NCBI GenBank assembly: GCA_902765625.1
Contig: CACXAO010000011.1
Location: 1-42,870, forward strand
From: an uncultured Ruminococcus sp.
GTDB lineage: Bacteria > Bacillota > Clostridia > Oscillospirales > Acutalibacteraceae
Length of the DNA: 42,870 bases
Direction: 5' to 3'
Position numbers and translations under genes: made by a program. Within the stretch, counting starts at the first letter, position 1. Each line of letters starts with the position of its first letter. The notes under the pieces were generated by a model. That model saw only the letters and a program-made list of their open reading frames with translations. It had not been told where the DNA came from and did no database searches. Shown piece after piece: positions 30,406-39,576 of this stretch.

Positions 30406-32949
30406 ATGAGTAACGAACAGCAGATGAATGAAAACCGAATAATCGACGTTGACCTGCAAAACGAGATGCGGCAGAGCTTTCTGGACTACTCCATGAGCGT
30501 CATTGTCGCGCGCGCGCTTCCGGATGTGCGCGACGGTCTCAAGCCGGTTCACCGCCGCATTCTTTACACCATGTTTGAGCGCGGTCTCGACCCCTCAAAG
30601 CCCTACCATAAGTGCGCGGACACCGTAGGTTCCGTGCTCGGCGCGTACCACCCTCACGGCGACGCTTCCGTTTACGACGCTATGGTAAGACTTGCGCAGG
30701 ATTTCTCTATGCGCTATATGCTCGTTGACGGTCACGGCAACTTCGGTTCCGTCGACGGCGACCCGCCTGCTGCCTACCGTTACACCGAGGCGAGAATGAG
30801 CAAGATCTCAATGGAGATGCTCACCGATATCGACAAGGACACAGTAGACTTCATTCCGAACTACGACGACCGTCTCAAGGAGCCTGTTGTGCTTCCCAGC
30901 CGCTTCCCGAACCTGCTTGTCAACGGTTCAAGCGGTATCGCCGTTGGTATGGCTACCGAGATTCCGCCGCACAACCTCGGCGAGACCATCGACGCCGCCT
31001 GCGCCTATATCGAAAATCCCGACATAGAGCTTGCCGAGCTGATGGACTGCCTGCCCGGACCCGATTTTCCGACCGGCGGCATCATCATGGGCAGAAGCGG
31101 CATCCGCGCCGCCTACGCCACCGGCAAGGGCAAAATCACCGTCCGCGCGCGCACCGAGATCGTAGAGGCGAAGAACGGCAGATTTAAAATCATCGTTACG
31201 GAGCTGCCCTACAAGGTAAACAAGGCGCGCCTTATCGAGAACATCGCGAATCTCGTCAAGGACAAGCGCATTGAGGGCATTTCGAATATTGAGGACCACT
31301 CCGACCGCATCGGTATGCACATCGAGATCGATATCAAGCGCGACGCGTCTCCGCAGATCGTCCTCAACCAGCTGTTTTCATTCACTCAGCTACAGGTCAC
31401 CTTCGGCGCGATCATGCTCGCAATCGTCGACGGTCAGCCGAAAATTCTCACTCTCAAGGATATGCTCAAGTGCTATATCGAATTTCAGGAGGACGTTATC
31501 CGCCGCAGAACGGAGTACGACCTCAAGAAGGCTCAGGACAGAATGCACATTCTCGAGGGCTTGAAGATAGCTATCGATTTTATTGACGAGGTAATCCGCA
31601 TTATCCGCGCAAGCAAGGATCAGCCCTCCGCGAGAACCGCTTTGATGGAGCGCTTCGGTCTTGACGAGATACAGGCTCAGGCTATCGTCCAGATGCGTCT
31701 CGGACAGCTCACCAACATGGAGCGTCACAAGATTGAGGAGGAGATCGAAGGCCTGAAGGCTAAGATCGCCGACTTCCTCGAGATTCTCGCAAGCGAGACC
31801 CGTAAGCTCGAAATCGTCAAAGAGGAGCTTACCGCTATCCGCAACAAGTACGCCGATCCGCGCCGCACCGAGATCTGCGCGATCAACGGCGAGGTGGATA
31901 TCGAGGATCTTATCCCTCAGGAGGAGTGCGTTCTCACGCTCACGCAGTTCGGTTACGTCAAGCGCCTTGCCGTTGATACCTACAAGATTCAGCGCAGAGG
32001 CGGCAGAGGCGTTTCGGGAATGTCGCGCCGCGAGGAGGACGTCGCCACCGAGATGTTCATCATCAATTCCCACGACTACGTTCTGTTCTTCACCGACAAG
32101 GGCAGGGTTTACCGTCTCAAGTGCTACGAGGTTCCCGAGGGAAGCCGTCAGTCGAAGGGTATAAATATAGCAAACCTGCTTCCGATTTCTCCCGAGGAGA
32201 AGGTCACCTCGATGATTCGCGTTCACGAGTTCGACGAGGACAAGTACCTCGTTATGGTAACGCGCAAGGGTATCATCAAGCGTATCGCGCTCAACGCCTA
32301 CAACACCGCGCGCAAGGGCGGTCTTATCGCGCTCGAGCTTAACGAGGGCGACGAGCTTGTCTGGGTAAGAATGACCGACGGCAACGCAAACGTCATCGTA
32401 GCCACCCGTCTGGGCGCGGCTATCCGCTTCAACGAAAACGACGTCCGTCAGATGGGCAGACAGGCGAGAGGCGTTAAGGCGCTCACCCTCAAGGAGGGCG
32501 ACGAGGTAGTGGGAATGAGCGTTGTTCGCGAGGGCGGTCTTGTTCTCACCGTCAGCGAAACAGGCTACGGCAGACTCTCGAGTCCCGAGGATTACCGCAT
32601 TCAGAGCAGAGGCGGCAAGGGTCTGATCAACTACCACATCGAGCGTTACGGTAAGGTCGCCGCGATAAAGGTCGTTGATATCGACGACGATATCATCATC
32701 ATCTCGCAGGACGGCATTATAATCCGTATTGCCGCCGATTCTATCCGCGTTTGCTCGCGTCCGTCAAAGGGCGTTACCGTCATGAAGATGGGCGAGGGAG
32801 ACAAGATAGTCACCGTTGCACGCGCGCCGCACGTAGACGGAGCCGATGAGGAAACGGACGGTGAAGCTGAGGGAGAGGTTGAGGCAGAAGCAGAGGCTGT
32901 TGAAGCCGAAGCTGAAACCGCCGAATCCGCAGAAGAATCAAACGAATAA
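30406..32949 (+). CDS. gyrA: DNA gyrase subunit A
   Basis: 847 residues. The breakage-reunion domain has the active-site Tyr126 in [10 protein letters not shown]. The quinolone region reads [13 protein letters not shown], with Ala87 where E. coli has Ser83 and with the acidic Asp91 kept. The gyrase-specific GyrA box QRRGGRG starts the beta-pinwheel, so this is gyrase and not topoisomerase IV. The last 40 residues are an acidic tail of Glu/Ala/Asp repeats, of the kind known to modulate supercoiling in other GyrA proteins. Start ATG 30406 has AGAGG at 7 bases. A heptamer element separates it from the upstream genes. Confidence 0.98.
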   Translation: MSNEQQMNENRIIDVDLQNEMRQSFLDYSMSVIVARALPDVRDGLKPVHRRILYTMFERGLDPSKPYHKCADTVGSVLGAYHPHGDASVYDAMVRLAQDFSMRYMLVDGHGNFGSVDGDPPAAYRYTEARMSKISMEMLTDIDKDTVDFIPNYDDRLKEPVVLPSRFPNLLVNGSSGIAVGMATEIPPHNLGETIDAACAYIENPDIELAELMDCLPGPDFPTGGIIMGRSGIRAAYATGKGKITVRARTEIVEAKNGRFKIIVTELPYKVNKARLIENIANLVKDKRIEGISNIEDHSDRIGMHIEIDIKRDASPQIVLNQLFSFTQLQVTFGAIMLAIVDGQPKILTLKDMLKCYIEFQEDVIRRRTEYDLKKAQDRMHILEGLKIAIDFIDEVIRIIRASKDQPSARTALMERFGLDEIQAQAIVQMRLGQLTNMERHKIEEEIEGLKAKIADFLEILASETRKLEIVKEELTAIRNKYADPRRTEICAINGEVDIEDLIPQEECVLTLTQFGYVKRLAVDTYKIQRRGGRGVSGMSRREEDVATEMFIINSHDYVLFFTDKGRVYRLKCYEVPEGSRQSKGINIANLLPISPEEKVTSMIRVHEFDEDKYLVMVTRKGIIKRIALNAYNTARKGGLIALELNEGDELVWVRMTDGNANVIVATRLGAAIRFNENDVRQMGRQARGVKALTLKEGDEVVGMSVVREGGLVLTVSETGYGRLSSPEDYRIQSRGGKGLINYHIERYGKVAAIKVVDIDDDIIIISQDGIIIRIAADSIRVCSRPSKGVTVMKMGEGDKIVTVARAPHVDGADEETDGEAEGEVEAEAEAVEAEAETAESAEESNE

Positions 32950-32954
32950 AAATT

Positions 32955-32980
32955 CAGGGCTGTAATCAACTACAGCCCTG
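32955..32980 (+). terminator. Hairpin after gyrA (weak terminator or processing site)
   Basis: CAGGGCTGTA, loop ATCAAC, TACAGCCCTG: a perfect 10-bp stem. It is followed by TTATAGT, not a T tract, so it may not terminate fully. The next gene begins 20 bases later. Confidence 0.45.
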
Positions 32981-33000
32981 TTATAGTATCAAGGAGTTAT

Positions 33001-33711
33001 ATGAAGAGAATAATATCATTGTTTCTCGCCGCAGCTTTGGCACTCAGTCTTGCGGCGTGCGGAGGATCGGGGATAGATATCAGTCAGCCCGAGAACCTCG
33101 CGACCTTTGACGAGCCTTCGTATATGCAGACCGAAGGCGGCGCTGTTGAGGACAGCTTCAACGTAAACGGCAGGAGGTTCAACCTCACTCTGTACGAATT
33201 CACCTCGAAGTACAACGCCGAAAAGCAGCTTCGCGGCGACAGCGATTTGCTGACTATGGACAACTGGAAGAAAAACGGTCAGGTCACCAAGGACAACAAG
33301 GGCGTTAAGATACAGTATTATTATTATTACGACGACGAAAATCTCAACCTCACCGCGACGGTTGAGGTCGACTGCGACAAGCTGGTAAACATCGGCTGCG
33401 GTACAACGGTTAGCCGCTTTACGGGCAAGGAGAACGGCAAGAACAACAGCGACGCAATTTTGCTCAAGGCCGCGCTTGCGGCTCAGGTGGTCTGCGGCTA
33501 CGACAGCAGCTATCTGAACACATTGCAGGATATTTTTTACAAGACTACCACCGGAACCGAAACCTCGCTGTATTACGACGGCTTTGTCTTTGCGCTCAAC
33601 ACAAAGAACGAGAACGGCGACAAGGAAAAGGGTCTTATGCTTTTCAGGGTATTTCCGGTAACTGAGGAACACAGACAAGAGTGGAAGCTAAAGGATTATA
33701 AGGATATGTAA
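33001..33711 (+). CDS. Predicted lipoprotein of unknown function
   Basis: 236 residues. The signal peptide MKRIISLFLAAALALSLAAC ends in a lipobox (LAAC, lipid Cys 20). The mature part is hydrophilic with no domain I recognise. A five-Tyr run (about 106-110) and alternating charged and aromatic strands suggest a beta-rich extracytoplasmic domain. AAGGAG precedes ATG 33001. It lies behind gyrA across a hairpin and ends in a strong shared terminator. Confidence 0.8.
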   Translation: MKRIISLFLAAALALSLAACGGSGIDISQPENLATFDEPSYMQTEGGAVEDSFNVNGRRFNLTLYEFTSKYNAEKQLRGDSDLLTMDNWKKNGQVTKDNKGVKIQYYYYYDDENLNLTATVEVDCDKLVNIGCGTTVSRFTGKENGKNNSDAILLKAALAAQVVCGYDSSYLNTLQDIFYKTTTGTETSLYYDGFVFALNTKNENGDKEKGLMLFRVFPVTEEHRQEWKLKDYKDM

Positions 33712-33738
33712 AAAAGGTGCCGTTTGGCACCTTTTTTG
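33710..33738. terminator. Bidirectional terminator between convergent lipoprotein genes
   Basis: AAAAAAGGTGCC, loop GTTT, GGCACCTTTTTTG. A and T tracts on both sides let it serve both strands. Confidence 0.92.
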
Positions 33739-33754
33739 TTGGTCAGTGAAGTTT

Positions 33755-34537
33755 TTATACCAGCTCGCTTGAGTCAATGCGCTCGTATTGGTAGTTGTTG
33801 TAGGTCAGCTTGTCGCCGTCTACCGAATATTCGGCGCTGCCATTTGTTTCGTCGGGCATAAAGCATTTGGTGCTCACCTTGCCGTCCTCGGCGGAGTAGT
33901 TGTAGAAGGTGAAGCTCAGACCCTTCTGGGTTTCGTACATGATTCCCTGATCGTCAAAGTAGAGGAATCCGCCGCTGTCGTCCTTCCATGCGCCCACAAG
34001 TTCGCTGTCGATTTTCGCGTCAGCCTCGGGAAGCGGAATGCAGGAGAACGACATATATTTTTCAAGCTTTGTCTGCTTCTTTGTGTCGGCGTCGGTCAGG
34101 GTCAGGGTGTTGTTGTCGTCGGAAAACTCGTAGGTGTATTTGCCGTTGATTCCGAAAACCATCTGGGTTGCCATCTGATTGATGTCGGTGTTCAGCTCGT
34201 AGTTGCTGATGTAGCCCATGCTGCCCATCATCAGGTAGCAGGTGGAATCGCCGTCAAAAACGTAGGTGAAGCTCCGGTAGGTCTCGCCCTCGTCGCGCTC
34301 GGTTATGTGCCACGCGCCGGCAAATTCGTTTCCGTCGTAGTTGATCGCGTGCAGGTCGGTGAGATTGACATCGCGCGCGGTTTTGATATCGGACGCCGCT
34401 TCGTCATGAGTGGCATCGGTCTCGGCGGCGGTGGTCTGAACCTCGGATGATGAGGATTCTCCGTTCGAACAAGCCGCAAGCGATACTGCCGCTGCGCAGG
34501 CGAGTGAGAGTGTGAGTATGCGCATTAGTCTTTTCAT
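33755..34537 (-). CDS. Predicted lipoprotein with two lipocalin-like repeats
   Basis: 260 residues. The signal peptide ends in LAAC (lipid Cys 22). A Ser/Thr/Glu/Asp-rich linker (about 24-55) follows. Two segments start with similar motifs, FAGAWHITERDEG...YVFDGDSTCYLM and LVGAWKDDSGGFLYFDDQGIMY, the pattern of small lipocalin-like beta domains common in clostridial lipoproteins. No ligand or role is known. GAGG lies 8 bases before ATG 34537. Confidence 0.8.
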   Translation of the reverse strand: MKRLMRILTLSLACAAAVSLAACSNGESSSSEVQTTAAETDATHDEAASDIKTARDVNLTDLHAINYDGNEFAGAWHITERDEGETYRSFTYVFDGDSTCYLMMGSMGYISNYELNTDINQMATQMVFGINGKYTYEFSDDNNTLTLTDADTKKQTKLEKYMSFSCIPLPEADAKIDSELVGAWKDDSGGFLYFDDQGIMYETQKGLSFTFYNYSAEDGKVSTKCFMPDETNGSAEYSVDGDKLTYNNYQYERIDSSELV

Positions 34538-34606
34538 ATTGATTACCTCGCAAAATTGATATGTCTATTCTAAACCTTATTGAATGAATTGTCAACCGAG
34601 AGCGCG

Positions 34607-35143
34607 TCAGCGTTTGATAAAGAGCTTTTTGGAGAGCTTTGATTTTTCGAGAAAAACGCTCAGAGGCAGACCGAGAACAAACAGCACCGCAAGCTCGCCG
34701 ATAGCGACGAAGCCGCCCGAAAAGAGAAAGCCGGTGAGAGTGAAGCCTCCGTCGGTGAAAAAGAAAGCAATCTCGAAGCCGACGATCAGACCGTTAAAGA
34801 GCGCCGGCATAAGACAGGCGAAAACGGGCAGAGAAAAAAGTCTTGCGTTGCGCAGCAGGTACATCGTAACAGCCGCGAGCAGGCTTGCAACAGAGCCGAA
34901 AATCATGTCGAGAGGACCGAGCACGGCGAACGACGAGAGGTTAGCGAGCACGCAGCCGAGGGTCAGACCCGGAACAGCCGCCGGAGTAAACAGCGCCAAA
35001 ACGGTAAGAGCCTCGCTTGCACGGAACTTGATCGCGGCAGAGGTCGACTCGGGAAAGAGCGTTGCCTGGAGTATGGTAAGAACGGCGTAAAGCGCGGCGA
35101 TTATTGACGTTTGAGTAAGAAAATAAACGGATTTGTTTTTCAA
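34607..35143 (-). CDS. queT: QueT-family transporter (probable queuosine-precursor uptake)
   Basis: 178 residues, five to six membrane helices. It starts with TQTSIIAALYAVLTILQATLFP and has the IKFRASEALTVLALFTP motif of the QueT/DUF988 family, substrate-binding (S) components of ECF-type importers. The start is TTG 35143: TGAGG is 7 bases upstream and no better ATG is in frame. No ECF ATPase or T component is in the window, so it would share one encoded elsewhere. No preQ1 riboswitch is seen; the leader from the promoter at 35169-35197 is about 20 bases. Confidence 0.85.
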   Translation of the reverse strand: MKNKSVYFLTQTSIIAALYAVLTILQATLFPESTSAAIKFRASEALTVLALFTPAAVPGLTLGCVLANLSSFAVLGPLDMIFGSVASLLAAVTMYLLRNARLFSLPVFACLMPALFNGLIVGFEIAFFFTDGGFTLTGFLFSGGFVAIGELAVLFVLGLPLSVFLEKSKLSKKLFIKR

Positions 35144-35168
35144 GCGTATTCCTCATTTATTATTCCTA

Positions 35169-35197
35169 ACTATATCACAAAAAATTGCGAAATTCAA
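35169..35197 (-). promoter_or_regulatory. Promoter of the queT-type gene
   Basis: On the minus strand TTGAAT (35192-35197), 17 bases, TGA-TATAGT (35169-35174), an extended -10. Confidence 0.65.
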
Positions 35198-35226
35198 TTG
35201 ACGAAATGGCAAAAATAGGATAAAAT
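35198..35226 (+). promoter_or_regulatory. Promoter of the transglutaminase-like gene pair
   Basis: TTGACG (35198-35203), 17 bases, TAAAAT (35221-35226). Its -35 is directly adjacent to the -35 of the divergent promoter, so the two are back-to-back and may compete. Confidence 0.65.
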
Positions 35227-35264
35227 TATAATGTATAGCTATGTATCAAAAAAGGTGATTGTGT

Positions 35265-36530
35265 GTGAATCCTAAGGTGAGAAGGGCTGTAATCATAGCC
35301 GCCTTATGCGTATTTGTAATAACGGTATTTTTAATATTTCTGAATACCGCCGGAGTTCCGATAACCAATATCCGATACGTTTTCAGTCAGAAGCCTGAGC
35401 TTCCCAACCGCGATTTGGGAGAGAAAAAAATTACTGCCGACAGGGAGTCCGTCGTCATGACCCGAGGCTACGACGCGCTAGAGGACGATCTTAAGGAAGT
35501 CTACGAAACCGTCGGCGAGTATATCAACAAGACCGGCTCCGAGATGTTTTGGATTAACTGCAGCCATGAGGATTTCATCAGAGTGCACAGGGCGTATCTT
35601 ACCGACCATCCCGAGGTTTTTTGGCTGACGACCGACGGCGCCGGTTATCGCTACGGCGAGTACGACGGAGGAGTCAGTATCGAATACAGGTTCAGCTTTG
35701 ACGGAGATTATCTCGATGAGATGAAAGAGGAGCTTTCGAAACGCGTCGAAAAAATCATGTCGGACGCACCCGGGGAAGCCTCTGACTACGAGCTGGAGCT
35801 TTACTTCAACGAGTATCTGACCAAAACCGTCAGCTACGACGAGGAAAAGTCGTCTCCCATGAGGGGCAATCCCTACGGCGCGCTGATTTACGGCAGAGTC
35901 GTCTGCGCCGGGTACTCAACGGCGTTTCAGCTGCTGTGCAACCGTGCCGGAATTGAGTGCAGCTCGGTTTACGGCTACATTACAAACACCGACGGCGAGG
36001 GCAACAACGCCGAAAAGAACGATCTGCATCAGTGGAACTGCGTAAAAATCGAGGGCGACTGGTATTATACCGACGTGACGTGGAATGATAACAGCAACGG
36101 CACCTCGGCGCACGCGTACTTCAATATCACCGCCGACGAGATCAAAAGGACGCGCAGCTTCAACCCGTTTTACGAGGACGACCCCGAATGGAACGATACA
36201 TACTTCAATTATTTTGCTCCGGAGTGCGACTCCAAGGAGTATAACTACTATCAAAAGACAGGCGCCGAGATCACCGACCTTGAGGACGATACCGAGATAC
36301 TTGCGGTGATAATGGACGCGGCAAAGCAGAAGAAGCCGACCGTAGACCTGCGCGTCAGCGACAGTCTTGATTATGAGAGCACTGTGGAATCGGTTGCGAA
36401 GATCTACGCGTTCCGCTGGATAGAGGGCGTAAATTACTACAACGGCAACGACCCGTCGGTGATTCCGCCCACCCAGTTATTTTACTACAAAAAGACACAC
36501 TGTATTGTTTTGAATTTGGATTACAGATAA
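35265..36530 (+). CDS. Membrane-anchored transglutaminase-like protein
   Basis: 421 residues. One N-terminal membrane helix (about 8-28) is followed by an extracytoplasmic part. The motif TDHPEVFW (113-120) precedes a transglutaminase-like core with the catalytic triad Cys214 (RVVCAGYSTAF), His255 (DLHQWN) and Asp270 (WYYTDVTWND). A C-terminal domain (about 310-421) is shared with the next gene. It could cross-link or cleave surface proteins or peptidoglycan-linked peptides; the substrate is unknown. The start is GTG 35265, with AAGGTGA at 7 bases. The next gene begins 4 bases after its stop. Confidence 0.85.
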   Translation: MNPKVRRAVIIAALCVFVITVFLIFLNTAGVPITNIRYVFSQKPELPNRDLGEKKITADRESVVMTRGYDALEDDLKEVYETVGEYINKTGSEMFWINCSHEDFIRVHRAYLTDHPEVFWLTTDGAGYRYGEYDGGVSIEYRFSFDGDYLDEMKEELSKRVEKIMSDAPGEASDYELELYFNEYLTKTVSYDEEKSSPMRGNPYGALIYGRVVCAGYSTAFQLLCNRAGIECSSVYGYITNTDGEGNNAEKNDLHQWNCVKIEGDWYYTDVTWNDNSNGTSAHAYFNITADEIKRTRSFNPFYEDDPEWNDTYFNYFAPECDSKEYNYYQKTGAEITDLEDDTEILAVIMDAAKQKKPTVDLRVSDSLDYESTVESVAKIYAFRWIEGVNYYNGNDPSVIPPTQLFYYKKTHCIVLNLDYR

Positions 36531-36534
36531 CCTT

Positions 36535-37782
36535 ATGAAAAAATTTCTGACTGCCGCACTTGCGGCGAGCCTTACGATACTTCTGACCGCCTGCGACGCC
36601 GTCGGAGTTATCAACAGCCTTATTGTGGACGAAACCGCCAACGACCCGAAGGTCGAAAGCGCCGCCGAGGAGCATAAAAAGGAGATCTCAGGCTACGGCT
36701 ACAACGCTCTCAAAACCGACGAGGAACGCAGGGTATATTCTATTCTCGACGTGAGCCTCAGCGAAGGCGGCAATCCGCATTTCGTTATCAACAACGACGG
36801 CACTATCGATAATATGGGCAATATCCTCGAGATGTACAAGTCAGACCACCCCGAGGTGTTCTGGATTGACGACAACTACGGCTACGAGTACACCACATTC
36901 GCCACCTACACCGAGGTCAACGTGCTTTTGTCGATGAAAGACTCCGAGCTTAACGAGGCAAAGCAAAAGCTCGATGAAGCCGTCAATAAAATCGTAGCCG
37001 ATATGCCCGAAAATCTCACCGACTATCAGAAGGAGCTTTATATAAACGACACCCTGCTCGACTGCTGCGAGTACGACAGCGAATCCGCAAACGACGGCAA
37101 GACCCGCGGCAACGAGCAAAACGCCTACGGCGCACTTGTCGACGGAAAAGCGGTCTGCGAGGGTTATACGCGCGCGTTTCAGCTGCTTTGCAGCAAGGTC
37201 GGGATTGAGTGCATTCCGATAAACGGAACCTGCGAGAGCGATTCGTCGATGAACGGCAACCACATCTGGAACGCGGTCAGGCTCGGCGGCGAATGGTACT
37301 ACGTCGACTCAACGTGGAACGACTATCAGCCCGAGGACTCCGAGTACATGCTGACCGATATCGAGCGGCATTTGTATTTCAATGTCACCACGGAAAAAAT
37401 CACTCAGGATCATACGATCAGTCCTCTTTACGGCGATGAAAGCGAGGTAGATTACTACAACGCCTATGTGCCCGAATGCACCGCCGAGACCTACAACTAC
37501 TTCAACTACAGCGTGCCGCTGCTCAGCGACCTCGACGACTGCTCCGATTTTCTCGAGCATATGGCTGACGCGGCTGCAAAGGGCAAGGATACCTTTGAAT
37601 TCCGCATCGACGATTCTCTCGATTACGACGGCACCGTCGACAGCATCGTTGAAAGCTACGCGATCGAATGGATAGACTACTGCAACTCCGTTAACGACGA
37701 CGACCACCAGCTGGGCGACGGCTGCATGGTATATTTTTACAAGGAACTGAATGTTTCGGCGTTAAGTCTGGAATATATTTAG
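36535..37782 (+). CDS. Transglutaminase-like lipoprotein
   Basis: 415 residues, a paralogue of the upstream gene. The signal peptide ends in the lipobox LLTAC (lipid Cys 20). It shares SDHPEVFW (about 103-110), the triad Cys208 (KAVCEGYTRAF), His243 (GNHIWN) and Asp258 (WYYVDSTWND), and a similar C-terminal domain with DDSLDYDGTVDSI. The first copy is held by a membrane helix and this one by lipid, so both face outward. No good ribosome site is present, so translation is probably coupled to the upstream gene. A short hairpin (AGGGAA/TTCCCT) follows the stop without a T tract. Confidence 0.85.
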   Translation: MKKFLTAALAASLTILLTACDAVGVINSLIVDETANDPKVESAAEEHKKEISGYGYNALKTDEERRVYSILDVSLSEGGNPHFVINNDGTIDNMGNILEMYKSDHPEVFWIDDNYGYEYTTFATYTEVNVLLSMKDSELNEAKQKLDEAVNKIVADMPENLTDYQKELYINDTLLDCCEYDSESANDGKTRGNEQNAYGALVDGKAVCEGYTRAFQLLCSKVGIECIPINGTCESDSSMNGNHIWNAVRLGGEWYYVDSTWNDYQPEDSEYMLTDIERHLYFNVTTEKITQDHTISPLYGDESEVDYYNAYVPECTAETYNYFNYSVPLLSDLDDCSDFLEHMADAAAKGKDTFEFRIDDSLDYDGTVDSIVESYAIEWIDYCNSVNDDDHQLGDGCMVYFYKELNVSALSLEYI

Positions 37783-37827
37783 GGAACCTCCAAAATTCCC
37801 TCAGATCAAACAGAAAGGAAAGGTTAA

Positions 37828-38580
37828 ATGAAGTATGATATCAGAAAGCTCAGGCTGATTTCCAACGAGAAGATTGCCGACGGCATATATGATATGCGTC
37901 TTGAGTACGGCGACGGCGAAATCCCCGTTGCCTGCGGACAGTTTGCTCACGTATATGTGCCCGGCAAAAGTCTGCGCCGTCCGATTTCGGTCTGCGACGC
38001 GCGCGGCGGAGAGCTTCGTCTTGTTTATCAGGTAAAGGGCGAAGGTACAAAAATAATGTCGCAGATGAAGGCTGAGGAAACGGTCGACGTTCTCGCGCCT
38101 CTCGGCAACGGCTTCAATATCGAAAAGGGCAGGCGATACGCTCTTATCGGCGGCGGAATCGGCGTTCCTCCAATGCTTTATACAGCGGCAAAGTGCGAGA
38201 ATCCTCTTGTTATCACGGGCTTCCGCAACGAATCGCTTGTGATTTTGCAGGACGATTTTGTCAAGGCAGGAGCCGAGCTGCTGCTTTGCACCGACGACGG
38301 CACCGCCGGCAAAAAGGGCTTTGTCACCGATCTTATCCGCGAGAATATCGGCAGGGTCGACGAGGTCTGCGCCTGCGGACCCACTCCCATGCTGAAGGCG
38401 ATCGCTCAGGTTTGCCGCGAGTTCGGCAAGCCGTGTCAGATATCCCTTGAGGAACGCATGGCGTGCGGAATCGGAGCCTGTCTTGTCTGCGCGGTAAAGG
38501 TGCGCAAAAACGGCGAAGAGATCATGCAGCACGTCTGCAAAAACGGTCCCGTATTCAACGCAGAGGAGGTAGTATTTTAA
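37828..38580 (+). CDS. pyrK: Dihydroorotate dehydrogenase B, electron-transfer subunit
   Basis: 250 residues. It has the FAD motif RRPISVCD, the NAD-binding GGGIGVPPM, and a C-terminal [2Fe-2S] site in CGIGACLVC plus a later HVC. PyrK passes electrons from PyrD to NAD+ in the class 1B enzyme of pyrimidine synthesis. AAAGG lies about 6 bases before ATG 37828. It overlaps pyrD by one base. No PyrR leader is visible in the 45-base upstream gap, so it may be read from the transglutaminase unit or from an unseen promoter. Confidence 0.95.
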   Translation: MKYDIRKLRLISNEKIADGIYDMRLEYGDGEIPVACGQFAHVYVPGKSLRRPISVCDARGGELRLVYQVKGEGTKIMSQMKAEETVDVLAPLGNGFNIEKGRRYALIGGGIGVPPMLYTAAKCENPLVITGFRNESLVILQDDFVKAGAELLLCTDDGTAGKKGFVTDLIRENIGRVDEVCACGPTPMLKAIAQVCREFGKPCQISLEERMACGIGACLVCAVKVRKNGEEIMQHVCKNGPVFNAEEVVF

Positions 38581-39491
38581 TGGCTGATTTATCGGTAAAG
38601 GTCGCAGGCGTTAGCTTCAACAATCCGCTTATCGCCGCTTCGGGAACCTTCGGCTTCGGCAGAGAGTACGGCGAGTTCTATCCTCTCAGCAAGCTCGGCG
38701 GAATCTCGTGCAAGGGAATCACCCTCAAGCGCCGCGACGGCAATCCGCCGCCCAGAATCGCCGAGACTCCCTCGGGCATTCTCAACGCGGTAGGACTCCA
38801 GAACCCCGGCGTTGACGTTTTCATTCAGGACGATCTGCCTTGGCTCAAGCAGCAGGGCACCGTCGTTATCGCCAACATTGCCGGAAATACCGTCGAGGAA
38901 TACTGTATGATGGCTGAAAAGCTCAGCGAGACCGATACGGACATGATCGAGCTTAACATCTCCTGTCCCAACGTAAAGAGCGGCGGTGTGCAGTTCGGCA
39001 CAAGCTGCGAGTCGGTAGGCAACATCACAAAGGAGGTTCGCGCGCACTGCAAAAAGCCTCTCATTGTAAAGCTCAGCCCGAACGTGACCGACATCGCTTC
39101 GATCGCACAGGCTGCCGAGGCGGAGGGAGCAGACGCGGTTTCGATGATAAACACCCTCACGGGCATGAAAATCGACATCAACACCCGCCGTCCGATCATA
39201 CATAACAACACGGGCGGTCTCAGCGGCGCGGCAGTATTTCCCGTCGCGGTCAGAATGGTGTGGCAGGTGAGCAACGCGATAAAGATCCCGATCATCGGCA
39301 TGGGCGGCATCACAACATGGGAGGACGCCGTAGAAATGCTCATCGCCGGCGCAACGGCGCTGCAGATCGGCACGGTTCTGTTCTCAGACCCGTACGCGCC
39401 GATAAAAATCGCCGAGGGAGTGAACAAGTTCCTCGACGATAACAATATCTCAAGTGTAACGGAGCTGACGGGCACCGTCAGACCGTGGTGA
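38580..39491 (+). CDS. pyrD: Dihydroorotate dehydrogenase B, catalytic subunit
   Basis: 303 residues. It has NPLIAASGTFGFGREY near the start, NISCPNVKSGG with the catalytic Cys of class 1B enzymes, and GMGGITTWEDAVEMLIAGATALQIGT, the FMN phosphate site. It oxidises dihydroorotate to orotate. ATG 38580 shares its A with the pyrK stop, giving tight coupling; longer in-frame starts lie inside pyrK. The downstream gap (39492-39576) holds a CCGCCG/CGGCGG hairpin without a T tract. Confidence 0.96.
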   Translation: MADLSVKVAGVSFNNPLIAASGTFGFGREYGEFYPLSKLGGISCKGITLKRRDGNPPPRIAETPSGILNAVGLQNPGVDVFIQDDLPWLKQQGTVVIANIAGNTVEEYCMMAEKLSETDTDMIELNISCPNVKSGGVQFGTSCESVGNITKEVRAHCKKPLIVKLSPNVTDIASIAQAAEAEGADAVSMINTLTGMKIDINTRRPIIHNNTGGLSGAAVFPVAVRMVWQVSNAIKIPIIGMGGITTWEDAVEMLIAGATALQIGTVLFSDPYAPIKIAEGVNKFLDDNNISSVTELTGTVRPW

Positions 39492-39576
39492 TTTCTTATT
39501 CTTTTTATATCATTCTAATCCGCCGTTTGTCAGCGTAGGCGGCGGTACACAACAAATGCAAGGAGTAAACGGCAAA

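Noticed and set aside
35144-35168. preQ1 riboswitch in front of the QueT-type gene
   Set aside because: The leader from the likely promoter is only about 20 bases and lacks the preQ1 aptamer pattern.
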